The notes beneath the pieces are model-generated. The model was not told the origin of the DNA and searched no databases. It saw nothing but the letters and a program-made list of their open reading frames with translations. From positions 124,001 to 188,000 of the forward strand of contig JADKKR010000001.1 in assembly GCA_016720395.1 (NCBI GenBank): a stretch of DNA of 64,000 nucleotides, given 5' to 3'. The position numbers and the translations under genes were made by a program. The stretch comes from Geobacteraceae bacterium (GTDB lineage Bacteria; Desulfobacterota; Desulfuromonadia; Geobacterales; Pseudopelobacteraceae). This document shows positions 44,319-53,079 of this stretch, piece by piece; the first letter of the stretch is position 1; each line of letters opens with the position of its first letter.

Positions 44319-45224
44319 TCAGGCCGCGCGGCGCAGTTCTGCCCCGCGGTAGACCTCAGCAAACCACCCGGCGAACGTCTCGATGGAGGTCGCCGTGGTG
44401 GTGTCGGCGTTTCTTGGCCGGTTGACCGCGAACAGTCCACGGTTGAGGGCATCGCTCATCTCGATCATAAGCCGGCTCACATCGCGGCTCATCCCCATGC
44501 CGATCAGCGTCTGATCGAACTCGTCATAGGTAAACTGACGATAGGCCAGGTCGAGGATGCCGATCCGCCGGCCGATGACCGTGAATGCCTCCTTCAGGGA
44601 GAGATCGCGCTGGCCCAGCAGGTCCCGGATGGACGATCCGCTGAAATCCCTCGCCAGCAGATGACCGGCGGCCCGTTCGGCAATGTCGGCCGTGGCGATC
44701 ATGGCGAATTTCAGGTCGCCCCGTACCGCCGAACCGGCAAAGCCATGCTCATGGATCAGCGGCACATTCGCCAGCAGATTCTCCATGAAGTAGGTCGGGC
44801 GCAGATGGAGGACATGCACTCCGTGCAGGGCGTTGAGCCGTTTTTCCTGATCGTGCAGGCCGAGGATCGGTCCGGTGCCCCGGGGCAGATCCGCCCCCTG
44901 GCTGCTCAGGTTCACCACATGAGTAACACCGGCAGTGCCGATGGCCGTGGCGATGCTGATGCCGACCACATCCTGATAGGCGCGGAAATTGGGAGCTGTG
45001 TAATTGGGGGGGATCATGGCGAAAACTGCATCCACCCCCCTAAAAGCACCTGTCAGGAACGCTGTGTCCTGCAGGTCCCCGACCGCCGCCTCGGCTCCCC
45101 GGCTGACATACTGCTGCAATCTCGCACCATCCCTGCCGATGACCCGCACCTTTTCACCTTTATCGAGCAGGGTGTCCGCCACCCGGCTCCCTATATGTCC
45201 AGTTGCTCCGATAATCGCGTACAT
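44319..45224 (-). CDS. NmrA-like NAD(P)-binding protein
   Basis: A 301-residue atypical short-chain dehydrogenase with the glycine motif IIGATGHIGSRVADTL and a Val-Ile-Gly-Arg after strand 2. No catalytic YxxxK is evident, as in redox-sensing NmrA proteins or atypical quinone oxidoreductases. Substrate unknown. Confidence 0.82.
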   Translation of the reverse strand: MYAIIGATGHIGSRVADTLLDKGEKVRVIGRDGARLQQYVSRGAEAAVGDLQDTAFLTGAFRGVDAVFAMIPPNYTAPNFRAYQDVVGISIATAIGTAGVTHVVNLSSQGADLPRGTGPILGLHDQEKRLNALHGVHVLHLRPTYFMENLLANVPLIHEHGFAGSAVRGDLKFAMIATADIAERAAGHLLARDFSGSSIRDLLGQRDLSLKEAFTVIGRRIGILDLAYRQFTYDEFDQTLIGMGMSRDVSRLMIEMSDALNRGLFAVNRPRNADTTTATSIETFAGWFAEVYRGAELRRAA

Positions 45225-45517
45225 TTGTTACTCCTTTCTGCCCGCACCTGCCGGGTCAATATCAACGCTGTAACATCTTTGAGACATACTATCTGTCACA
45301 CCTTCATTATACTCCTGTTACGGCAATCGGGATGCGGAAAAAGATGAACCTTCCCGGAAGCTCAACCTATGGGAAGTGTACCCCATTTACTCCTGGCAGG
45401 TTTCCCATTATTACTCAAAAAAGGAGCTAAAATCCGTCCAGGAGGCGTATAATGAATCACACAGGCACAAGCTATTCAGACAGCATGTGCACTCCGTTAC
45501 GGAGAAAGGAGAATGCC

Positions 45518-46165
45518 ATGAAAACCACATACAGATACAACCGGCTCGACAAGAATGACGTCGCCGTATTGCTGGTCGATCATCAAACGGGGCTGTTCAG
45601 CCTGGTGCATGACTTCACTCCGGATGAGTTCCGGAACAACGTCCTGGCGCTGGCCGACAGCGCCAGATATTTCAAGCTGCCGACGATCCTCACCACCAGC
45701 TTCGAGACCGGCCCGAACGGGCCGCTGCTTCCGGAACTGAAGGCGCTCTTCCCCGACGCACCCTACATCGCGCGCCCCGGCAACATCAACGCCTGGGACA
45801 ACCCGGAGTTCGTAGCGGCCGTCAAGGCCACCGGCAAGAAACAGCTGCTGATCGCCGGGATCGTTACCGAGGTCTGCGTAGCCTTTCCGGCCCTGTCGGC
45901 CCGGGAAGAGGGGTATGAGGTCTTCGTTGTCACCGACGCCTCCGGCACCTTCAACACGACGACCCGCGACGCCGCCTGGGCGCGGATGACCCAGGCCGGC
46001 TGCCAGCTCATGTCCTGGTTTGGCGTCGCCTGCGAACTGCACCGCGACTGGCGCAACGACGTCGAAGGGTTGGCGGCCCTGTTCTCAAACCATCTCCCGT
46101 CCTACCAGTGCCTGATCAACAGCCACGCGGCGGGCAGCAGGGACGAACTGAAGCTGGCGGCCTGA
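45518..46165 (+). CDS. Isochorismatase-family hydrolase (YcaC-like)
   Basis: A 215-residue cysteine hydrolase with the catalytic Asp in VLLVDHQTGLF and the Cys in AGIVTEVCVAFPALSA. Such enzymes hydrolyse small amides or are of unknown substrate. AAAGGAG precedes ATG 45518; the longer frame upstream is leader. Confidence 0.87.
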   Translation: MKTTYRYNRLDKNDVAVLLVDHQTGLFSLVHDFTPDEFRNNVLALADSARYFKLPTILTTSFETGPNGPLLPELKALFPDAPYIARPGNINAWDNPEFVAAVKATGKKQLLIAGIVTEVCVAFPALSAREEGYEVFVVTDASGTFNTTTRDAAWARMTQAGCQLMSWFGVACELHRDWRNDVEGLAALFSNHLPSYQCLINSHAAGSRDELKLAA

Positions 46166-46215
46166 TAGTCGGGAGAACATTTCACTGGAGAATTGATAGT
46201 AGGTTCTCCACAACA

Positions 46216-46239
46216 AAAGGCGACCGATTGGTCGCCTTT
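46216..46239. terminator. Dispersed hairpin with compensatory stem change
   Basis: AAAGGCGACC / GGTCGCCTTT, perfect 10-bp stem with GATT loop. The A:T pair replaces a G:C pair of other copies on both arms. It is preceded by a GGAGAAC/GTTCTCC hairpin. Confidence 0.75.
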
Positions 46240-46383
46240 ACTGGCTAAACGGGAAACCTTATAGAATTTTCTTCGCCAAAAACAGTAGAATGAAGGTGAC
46301 AGAGAAATCGTATAGGGCCCGGTACGCTGGCCGCTCACAACCGGCACCTTTTTCAGAACGGCGCATTTAGAAGGAGAAACGAC

Positions 46384-46935
46384 ATGACAACGCACGCGAA
46401 GAACACAATCTGCCTTTGGTACGACCGCGACGCCGAGGAAGCGGCGCGCTTTTATGCAGCAACCTTTCCCGATTCAGCCGTTGGCGCAGTGTATCTGGCA
46501 CCGGGGGACTACCCGTCCGGCAGGCAGGGGGATGTGCTGACGGTCGAGTTTACCGTGATGGGGATCCCCTGCCTCGGGCTGAACGGCGGCCCCGGGGTCA
46601 CACACAACTGGGCATTCTCGTTCCAGGTCACGACCGCTGACCAGGAAGAAACGGACCGCTACTGGAACGCCATCGTCGGCAACGGCGGCGAGGAGAGTGA
46701 ATGCGGCTGGTGCCGGGACAAATGGGGCCTTTCCTGGCAGATCACGCCGGTCGCCCTGACAGAGGCGATAAGCGATCCCGACCCCGCCGCCGCCAAGCGG
46801 GCCTTCGATGCCATGATGCGGATGAAGAAGATCGACATCGCTGCCATAGAAGCGGCGCGCCGTGGTAACGGGGTCTGCAGGGAGTGCTTGAATGAAGATT
46901 TCGACTCGTGCGTCTGCCCTGAACCTGAGAACTGA
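46384..46935 (+). CDS. VOC-family PhnB-like protein with Cys-rich tail
   Basis: The first 155 residues follow the PhnB/3-demethylubiquinone methyltransferase-like VOC pattern: ICLWYDRDAEEAARFYAATFPDS, CLGLNGGPGV, GWCRDKWGLSWQITP and AFDAMMRMKKIDIAAIEAA. The last part (GVCRECLNEDFDSCVCPEPEN) adds four Cys in a CxxC...CxC arrangement not part of the usual family and may bind a metal. GAAGGAG precedes the start. Confidence 0.82.
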   Translation: MTTHAKNTICLWYDRDAEEAARFYAATFPDSAVGAVYLAPGDYPSGRQGDVLTVEFTVMGIPCLGLNGGPGVTHNWAFSFQVTTADQEETDRYWNAIVGNGGEESECGWCRDKWGLSWQITPVALTEAISDPDPAAAKRAFDAMMRMKKIDIAAIEAARRGNGVCRECLNEDFDSCVCPEPEN

Positions 46936-47000
46936 TCGGCAGCGTATCTTGCCCTGATTCGTCAAGGGAGATGTGCAGTCCACACGAGGAACTGGACAGG

Positions 47001-47016
47001 GCGGCCAATCGGCCGC
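47001..47016 (+). repeat. Short copy of the dispersed hairpin in a 5' leader
   Basis: GCGGCCAATCGGCCGC lies between the VOC gene and the next start codon, directly before its ribosome-binding site, so in this copy the stem could affect translation rather than end transcription. Confidence 0.55.
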
Positions 47017-47030
47017 AGGGAGAAGAAGCC

Positions 47031-48110
47031 ATGAACAGTGAAACTATACGCGACCGGGCGGCGGGAGCCATCATGGGCGCCTTCATCGGCGATGCCATGG
47101 GACTCGGCCCGCACTGGTATTATGATCTTGAAGAGTTGCGCCGCGACTACGGCCCCTGGATCAGCGACTACACCGATCCCAAGCCGGGACGCTACCACGA
47201 CGGCCTGAAGGCGGGGCAGTTATCCCAGGCCGGTATCATCCTGAAACTGCTGCTGCAGTCGCTGGCGAGCCACGGTGAGTACGACCAGAGCGATTTCTGC
47301 CGTCGGATGGACGAGGAGTTGCTGCCGCTGCTGGACGGCTCCCCGGTCAACGGGCCGGGAGGCTACACCAGCCAGTCGATCCGCGAGCTCTGGCGTCAGC
47401 GGGTGCAGCAGGGCATACCGTGGGGACAGACCGGCGGTCCGGCCGATGACACGGAGGCGGTCGAGCGCACCCTGGCGCTGGCGGTCCGTTACGCCACCCG
47501 GCCGGCGCGCCTGGCCGAAGCGGTCTGCGCCAACACCCTCCTGACCCAGAACGACCCGGCCATCGTGGCCATGACCGTGGCCTACGGCGCGGTACTGGGT
47601 CTGCTGGTGCAGGGGCATACCCTGAACGACAAACTCTCCGGCAAGCTGATGCGCCTGGTCAACAAGGGAGAGCTGCCGTTCCACCATATCACCAGCGCGG
47701 ACCTGCAGCCGCCCAGCCCCGGCGATCCCGATCCCCCGCGGGCCGGGATGTTCGCCTCCCCCGACGCCCTGCTGACGCCGTCCTACATGGCCACGGCCGC
47801 GGCCGACCCGGATATCCGCATCGAGCCGGCCTGGAAGGTATCGCTGGTGTACGGCATGCCGTGTGCCATCTACCACCAGCTCCCGGCGGTCTACTACCTG
47901 GCAGCCAGGTTCTCCGACGACTTCGAATCGGCCCTGCTGCATGCCATCAACGGCGGCGGGCAGAACATGGCCCGCGCCATGCTGACCGCAGCCCTGGTGG
48001 GGGCCCAGACCGGGCTGTCCGGCATACCGGAGCGATTTATCACCGGCCTGGAGGACCACGAACGGCTGCTCGACCTGGCACAGAGCGTAGCGGCCGGGGC
48101 AGCAGGATGA
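47031..48110 (+). CDS. ADP-ribosylglycohydrolase-like protein lacking C-terminal metal ligands
   Basis: A 359-residue protein with the family fold: AIMGAFIGDAMGLGPHWYY, GPADDTEAVERTLAL and a C-terminal INGGGQNMARAMLTAALVGAQTG. Active members have GGDTDT in the last motif, whose Asp/Thr residues bind the two magnesium ions; here it reads GGGQNM. It may therefore be inactive or have changed chemistry. GGGAG precedes ATG 47031. Confidence 0.8.
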   Translation: MNSETIRDRAAGAIMGAFIGDAMGLGPHWYYDLEELRRDYGPWISDYTDPKPGRYHDGLKAGQLSQAGIILKLLLQSLASHGEYDQSDFCRRMDEELLPLLDGSPVNGPGGYTSQSIRELWRQRVQQGIPWGQTGGPADDTEAVERTLALAVRYATRPARLAEAVCANTLLTQNDPAIVAMTVAYGAVLGLLVQGHTLNDKLSGKLMRLVNKGELPFHHITSADLQPPSPGDPDPPRAGMFASPDALLTPSYMATAAADPDIRIEPAWKVSLVYGMPCAIYHQLPAVYYLAARFSDDFESALLHAINGGGQNMARAMLTAALVGAQTGLSGIPERFITGLEDHERLLDLAQSVAAGAAG

Positions 48111-48220
48111 GTGGTTACCGCGCCAGTACCCCGGCGATCGTGCGTTCCGCTATGGTGGCCGGGATGTCCATGTGGTGTGGGAGGATTCTTTCGGCGGGAG
48201 ATTTCAAGCAGAGAAACAGC

Positions 48221-48246
48221 AAAGGCGGCTAACTGGCCGCCTTTTT
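48221..48246. terminator. Dispersed hairpin after the glycohydrolase-like gene
   Basis: AAAGGCGGC / GCCGCCTTT with T5 and AATTA after it; preceded by GAGAAACAGC. One stem pair next to the loop is lost. Confidence 0.7.
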
Positions 48247-48317
48247 AATTACACATGCAGTCCCCGTAATTCGCAGAGCCTCAGTTGACTTGTCAGCAAA
48301 ACCGACTAGACTTTCAG

Positions 48318-48349
<32 letters not shown>

Positions 48350-48645
48350 CGGGCAGCAGTGTAACGGGGCCGATGCCCCTCTCTAATGGGGAACTGCTTT
48401 TTAAATGAGAAACGGCCCGCAGGGCTGGCAACCTGCCATATGGACGTCGACCAAGCGACCGCAATGAAGCGGCAGCCTCATCAACCCCGGCCCAGGGGAA
48501 ACCGTCCCCGATCAGCCGAAAAGCCGGTTCTGACCTCAGAGCCTCAAGACCAAGAGAGGGCTGCGGCAAGGCCCGGGCAGAGGTGTTTGCTCGCACCGGT
48601 CCAACTGGGCTGCGGGATCAAACCTGCTCACGGGCGCGGTGTGTG
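48350..48645. other. GC-rich non-coding stretch with many hairpins, identity unknown
   Basis: Between the poly-G run and the next dispersed hairpin there is no convincing gene, but short perfect or near-perfect hairpins follow one another: GCAGG/CCTGC near 48418, CCGC/GCGG near 48460, CCCC/GGGG near 48485, and GGTTCTGA/TCAGAGCC near 48528. It may be a structured RNA or a fragment of a retroelement. No family was recognised. Confidence 0.35.
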
Positions 48646-48657
48646 GGACAAAACAAC

Positions 48658-48690
48658 AAAGGCGACCGAATCGGCCGCCTTTTGAATTAC
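48658..48690. repeat. Dispersed hairpin with GAATTA flank
   Basis: AAAGGCGACCGAATCGGCCGCCTTT followed by TGAATTA and preceded by AAACAACA. One arm has GACC, the other GGCC, so one pair is mismatched. Confidence 0.65.
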
Positions 48691-48743
48691 CTGCACTCTC
48701 ACCGGAATTCCCGCCGCCCCTACAGGCCGGCCCGGCAGTTGTT

Positions 48744-50048
48744 TCATTTGCCCCCGGCCGGGAGCTTGGCGGCGACGTTGTTCTTGATCCAGTGCGCATC
48801 CCACCATTCGATCGGGTTGACCGACTCCCCGGAGATCGTCACTTCAAAATGCAGATGATCCCCGCCGGCCATGCCGGTGGCTCCGGAGCTGGCGATGATC
48901 TGCCCCTTTTCCACCGTGTCGCCCTGTTTGACCCCGATCCGGCTCAGATGCCCGTAGCTGGACTGCAGCCCCAGCCCGTGGTCGATGATGATGCACTGGC
49001 CGTAGATGCCCATGTCGCCGGCGAAGACGACCTTGCCGCGGTTTGCGGCCGGCACGTCGGCGTGGGCCAGCGAGGCCAGGTCGAAGCCGAGATGGGTCTG
49101 CCGGTCGACCTCTTTATCCTGGTAGATGTAGGTGCGATCCTGGGCAAAGCCGCCGAGAGGCGCGGTCCTCGGCATACGCAGGAAGACCCCCTGCCAGAGC
49201 GGCAGCGGCGACGTCTCCCGGCCATATGTGTCGATCGCTTTCCGGTCGGCCGCCCTCTGGTCCCGGTTCGCCTTGAGGAAGATCTCCAGTGGTGTTCCCG
49301 CCTGCGGGAACTTCCCCTTGAACTCGGCGGCGATCTTTGCCAGGAAGGCATCGGTCAGGTTGATCCGGTCGGTGGACGGGGCTCTGGCGGTCAGGTGATA
49401 GTTGATACCCGCCGTCCGCTCGTTGCCCGCCTTGTCGACCGCCAGCACCCGCGGGACGAACTTGGCGGGGTCCATATCGTAGGGAAAGGGGAACAGGCAG
49501 ACGTACTGGTTGCCCCCCTGCCGGAAACCGGGGTAGAACTTGTCGGCGAAGGTCACGCCGCTCTTTTCGACCTCTTTCGAAACGGTGTAGACCACCAGCC
49601 CCGCGCCCCCCTGGTTGATATTGTGCGCGACACTCACCACCGCCACGTCCAGCGGCTTGGTATCCAGCGTGTAGGACTGTTTCACGGATGACGTCCGGGA
49701 CGCGCCGAAACGTGGTGCGGCACCGGTCGCCGTAACCTCAAGGGTAAAGGGACCATCCTTCAGGCCGCTCTTCGCCAGGTTGAAGGTCTCCGCGGCCTGA
49801 CCGCTACCGGGGGGATACACCTTCGTCAGGACATCGGTCTTCTTCTCCGCCTGTACCGCAGTCACCGTCAGTTTCTTCAGCCCCCCTCCCCGTGCATCCA
49901 GCTTCACGGTCAGCTCCCGGGCGACGCCCACCAGCCCCGTACCGGGGCTTAATGACACGACCGGAGCACGGGTCCCGAAGAAATAGAACAGGATCGTTCC
50001 CAGTACTGCAACGGCAGCGATTATTTTAGCGAGCGGGCTGATATTCAT
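48744..50048 (-). CDS. M23-family peptidoglycan endopeptidase, membrane-anchored
   Basis: The 434-residue protein has an N-terminal signal anchor (IIAAVAVLGTILFYFFG), a long beta-rich region with a VLAVDKAGNE segment, and a C-terminal lysostaphin-like domain with zinc ligands in HLGFDLA and HLHFEV and the intervening IIDHGLGLQSSYGHL. The zinc site looks complete, so it probably cuts or regulates peptidoglycan cross-links. Confidence 0.88.
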   Translation of the reverse strand: MNISPLAKIIAAVAVLGTILFYFFGTRAPVVSLSPGTGLVGVARELTVKLDARGGGLKKLTVTAVQAEKKTDVLTKVYPPGSGQAAETFNLAKSGLKDGPFTLEVTATGAAPRFGASRTSSVKQSYTLDTKPLDVAVVSVAHNINQGGAGLVVYTVSKEVEKSGVTFADKFYPGFRQGGNQYVCLFPFPYDMDPAKFVPRVLAVDKAGNERTAGINYHLTARAPSTDRINLTDAFLAKIAAEFKGKFPQAGTPLEIFLKANRDQRAADRKAIDTYGRETSPLPLWQGVFLRMPRTAPLGGFAQDRTYIYQDKEVDRQTHLGFDLASLAHADVPAANRGKVVFAGDMGIYGQCIIIDHGLGLQSSYGHLSRIGVKQGDTVEKGQIIASSGATGMAGGDHLHFEVTISGESVNPIEWWDAHWIKNNVAAKLPAGGK

Positions 50049-50292
50049 GATTACCTTCTTTGGTTGTGTTGGTTATACACAGAGGATTCACTTTTTGAGG
50101 AAAAAGCGTTAAACGGAAAATCCGGAGAAGCAGGCAGGGTGTGACCGGAATTTCCTGTACCTTACCTTATCTCCCCGCAAGATTCAATCACCGCATGTGG
50201 ACCAAAAAGCGGATATGATTGCGCACCGGATGCAGGCGTTTCCATCCAAAACGTACTGAGATGAGTGAATTACTGATGGAGGCAGAAACAGC

Positions 50293-50316
50293 AAAGGCGG
50301 CCGATTGGTCGCCTTT
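50293..50316. repeat. Dispersed hairpin
   Basis: AAAGGCGGCC / GGTCGCCTTT with a GATT loop; one G-T wobble pair in the stem. Preceded by GCAGAAACAGC. The surrounding 50049-50428 gap shows no other convincing gene. Confidence 0.7.
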
Positions 50317-50428
50317 TGATACAAGAACTGTCGCCTGATTTGGTCCCGGATTTACGGATTCACCCCAGTACCCGAATTTTGTTTTACCTTTAAAGCGCCC
50401 TGCTTTATGAGTGGTCATAACTAACTAA

Positions 50429-50760
50429 TCACTTGCGAGAATCATTATCCATGAACTCTTTAATTGCTGAATCTAATTCTACAGTCGGATGCGTAGCGGA
50501 TTCATAAATTGCCGTACAAACAATGAGCCAACATGTTTCAGGAGAAAGCTTGACAAGCAGAGGGTACTTGTTCTGCAAAAAAACATATATTGGGTCAATG
50601 AAAGACCCAACTCTATCGGACAGAGGAACATCGGCTCTAAACTGAATTGTTTGGTTGAAATGAATCCATTTAGCTTTAATTTCCTCTGTGGCCGATGCCC
50701 CTTGTACCTTTACTTCTTCAGCATTGGGTGTCGATTGTTTTTTTTGAATAAGCTAAACAT
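50429..50760 (-). pseudogene. Frameshifted AT-rich gene of unknown function
   Basis: On the minus strand a GGAGG site 9 bp upstream introduces ATG TTT AGC TTA TTC and then a run of eight As, after which the frame closes quickly (MFSLFKKNNRHPMLKK). Shifting by one base at the A8 run (50738-50745) opens about 100 further codons to the TGA at 50429, including KWIHFNQTIQFRADVPLSDR and CWLIVCTAIYESATHPTVEL. The long frame has no start codon of its own. It is either a recent pseudogene, a phase-variable or slippage-expressed gene, or a sequence error. Composition is much more AT-rich than its neighbours. Confidence 0.65.
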
Positions 50761-50836
50761 CGGGGACACCTCCAATTATTTGAGCGCGTAAAGGGCCTTG
50801 TTGTCTATATGGGCTGATATTTTCGACGAATACATC

Positions 50837-50865
50837 AAAAAAGGGCGCCACAACAGGCGCCCTTT
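50837..50865 (-). terminator. Terminator of dapL
   Basis: AAGGGCGCC / GGCGCCCTT stem with a 6-base loop, and an A-run on the left giving Us on the minus-strand transcript, just after the dapL stop. Confidence 0.85.
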
Positions 50866-50875
50866 CAACTTCAAC

Positions 50876-52108
50876 CTACTTCAAATTCTTCTTTATCCTC
50901 TCCACCGCCTCAATCACATTCTCGCGATGGCCGAAGGCCGACAACCGGAAGTACCCTTCCCCGCTGGGGCCGAAGCCGCTGCCGGGGGTGCCGACCACGT
51001 TGCATTCGTTCAGCAGCTTGTCGAAGAAGTCCCAGCTGGTCATGCCGCCCGGGGTCTTGAGCCAGATGTAGGGGGCATCCACGCCGCCGAAGCAGGTGAC
51101 GCCGACTTCCCTCAGCCCTTCACGGATGATGCGGGCGTTCTCCATGTAATAGTCGATGATCTCCCTGGTCTGCTTCCACCCCTCGTCGGAGTAGACCGCG
51201 GCGGCGGCGCGCTGGACCGGGTAGGAGGCGCCGTTGAACTTGGTGGTGGTGCGGCGCAGCCAGAGCTTGTTGAAGCTGTAGCGCTCGCCGGTGCTGGTGG
51301 TGCCCATGACCTCTTCCGGCACGACCACCAGGCCGCAGCGGACGCCGGTGAAGCCGGCGGTCTTGGAGAAGGAGCGGAACTCGATGGCGCACTTCTTGGC
51401 CCCTTCGATCTCGTAGATCGAGTGCGGGATCTCCGGGTTGGTGATGAAGGCCTCGTAGGCGGCGTCGAAGAAGATCACGCAGTCGTTGGCGTTGGCGTAG
51501 TCGACCCACTTCTTCAGCTCGGCCTTGCTGGCCACGGTGCCGGTCGGGTTGTTGGGGAAGCAGAGATAGATGATGTCCACCTTCTGGGTGGGGAGCGACG
51601 GGATGAAACCGTTGGCCTCGTTGCAGGGCATGTAGACCACGTTGGCGTAGTAGCCCTTGTCGTCGGCCTCGCCGGTGCGGCCGATCATGACGTTGGTGTC
51701 GTTGTAGACCGGGTAGACCGGGTCGCCGATGGCCACGACGTTGTCCAGGGCGAAGATGTCCAGGATGTTGGCGCAGTCGCACTTGGAGCCGTCGGAGATG
51801 AACATCTCCTCGGTCTTCAGGGAGACACCCAGCGGCTTGTAGGATTTCTCGATGATGGCGTTGATCAGCCAGTCGTAGCCCTGCTCCGGGCCGTAGCCGG
51901 CGAAGTGCTCGGTGGTGGCCAGGTCGTCCACGGCGTCGTGGAAGGCCTTGAGCACGGCCGGTGCCAGCGGACGGGTGACGTCGCCGATACCCAGGCGGAT
52001 GACCTTGGCGTCAGGGTTGGCGGCGGCGAATTCGCGCACGCGGCGGCCGATCTCGGGGAACAGGTAGCCGGCTTTGAGTTTGAGGTAGTTGTCGTTGATC
52101 TTTGCCAT
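50876..52108 (-). CDS. dapL: LL-diaminopimelate aminotransferase
   Basis: DapL converts tetrahydrodipicolinate directly to LL-diaminopimelate using glutamate, bypassing the succinylase or acetylase routes. The 410-residue class I aminotransferase has RLGIGDVTRPLAPAV, GYGPEQGYDWL, CFPNNPTGTVA and the PLP lysine in RSFSKTAGFTGVRCG. It is the last gene of a dapA-dapB-dapL run on the minus strand. A 16-codon relic of its 3' end lies at 41039. Confidence 0.96.
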   Translation of the reverse strand: MAKINDNYLKLKAGYLFPEIGRRVREFAAANPDAKVIRLGIGDVTRPLAPAVLKAFHDAVDDLATTEHFAGYGPEQGYDWLINAIIEKSYKPLGVSLKTEEMFISDGSKCDCANILDIFALDNVVAIGDPVYPVYNDTNVMIGRTGEADDKGYYANVVYMPCNEANGFIPSLPTQKVDIIYLCFPNNPTGTVASKAELKKWVDYANANDCVIFFDAAYEAFITNPEIPHSIYEIEGAKKCAIEFRSFSKTAGFTGVRCGLVVVPEEVMGTTSTGERYSFNKLWLRRTTTKFNGASYPVQRAAAAVYSDEGWKQTREIIDYYMENARIIREGLREVGVTCFGGVDAPYIWLKTPGGMTSWDFFDKLLNECNVVGTPGSGFGPSGEGYFRLSAFGHRENVIEAVERIKKNLK

Positions 52109-52135
52109 TAAAGAAAATCCTCCAGAAAATTATTT

Positions 52136-52251
52136 GCCACAGAGGACACAGAGAACACAGAGAGAGTCAAAAAGCAGGAAAGATTTGGGGGTTAAACCAA
52201 AAACAATCTTTTCTTTTCGCTTTTCTCTGAGAACTCTGTGTCCTCTGTGGC
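52136..52251. repeat. CACAGAG-type inverted repeat between dapB and dapL
   Basis: Perfect 18-bp arms, GCCACAGAGGACACAGAG (52136-52153) and its reverse complement (52234-52251), with further imperfect pairing inside. It occupies nearly the entire dapB-dapL gap. A related element lies on the other side of dapB. Confidence 0.85.
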
Positions 52252-52262
52252 TAAAGTAGTTG

Positions 52263-53063
52263 TTATTTCAGTCCTAATACATCCTGCATATCGTACAGGC
52301 CGGGATTTTTCCCCACCACCCACTTGGCGGCGCGGACGGAGCCGCGCGAAAACATGTCCCTGGTCATGGCGCGGTGCGAGATCTCGATGCGCTCGCCCTG
52401 GCCGATGAAGTAGACCGTGTGCTCGCCGATGATGTCGCCGCCGCGGACGGTCTGCATGCCGATCTCTTCCTTGGTCCGCTCGCCGCAGATCCCCTCGCGG
52501 TGGAAGTTGGCCACCTTGTTGTAGTCCCGCCCCAGCGCTTCGGCAACGACTTCTCCCATCCGCACTGCGGTTCCTGACGGTGAGTCTTTCTTCTTGTTGT
52601 GGTGCAGCTCGACGATCTCCACGTCAAAATCATCGCCCAGGGTCTTGGCCACATCCTTGAGCACCTTGAAGCAGACGTTGACACCGACGCTCATGTTGGG
52701 GGCCAGCACGGCCGGGATATCCCGGGCCAGTTCGACCGCCAGGGCGCGCTCCTCGGGGGTGAAGCCGGTGGAGCCGATCACGATGGACTTGCGCTTCAGG
52801 CCGCAGACCTCCAGGTTCTTCAGCGAGACCTTGGGGGTGGTGAAGTCGATCAGCACGTCGCACCCTTCGACCACCTTGTTCAGGTCGTCGCTGATGAGGA
52901 CACCCAGCTTGCCGCAGCCGGCGATCAGCCCGGCATCCTGGCCGACCAGTTCATGCCCGGGACGCTCCAGGGCTCCGGAGATCGTACATCCGGCTTCCTT
53001 GGCTGCAACGATGATGCGCTGGCCCATACGTCCGGCCGCGCCGCAAACTGCTATCTTGATCAT
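52263..53063 (-). CDS. dapB: 4-hydroxy-tetrahydrodipicolinate reductase
   Basis: DapB reduces the DapA product with NAD(P)H. The 266-residue protein starts MIKIAVCGAAGRMGQRII (nucleotide-binding glycine motif) and has VELHHNKKKDSPSGTAVRMGE with the catalytic His-His and Lys. Start at 53063 follows GAGG. It lies between dapA and dapL, separated from both by CACAGAG inverted repeats. Confidence 0.96.
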   Translation of the reverse strand: MIKIAVCGAAGRMGQRIIVAAKEAGCTISGALERPGHELVGQDAGLIAGCGKLGVLISDDLNKVVEGCDVLIDFTTPKVSLKNLEVCGLKRKSIVIGSTGFTPEERALAVELARDIPAVLAPNMSVGVNVCFKVLKDVAKTLGDDFDVEIVELHHNKKKDSPSGTAVRMGEVVAEALGRDYNKVANFHREGICGERTKEEIGMQTVRGGDIIGEHTVYFIGQGERIEISHRAMTRDMFSRGSVRAAKWVVGKNPGLYDMQDVLGLK

Positions 53064-53079
53064 GGTAAACCTCGTTTTT

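Noticed and set aside
50188..50418. 76-codon minus-strand frame starting MTTHKAGRFKGKTKFGYWGES
   Set aside because: It reads straight through the dispersed hairpin (SKGDQSAAF, also seen in a chance frame over the 46216 copy) and lacks a ribosome-binding site; the first 40 codons might be a relic but this cannot be supported.
50489..50791. 100-codon plus-strand frame
   Set aside because: It is antisense to the frameshifted gene at 50429-50760, which has the better ribosome-binding site and more protein-like content.
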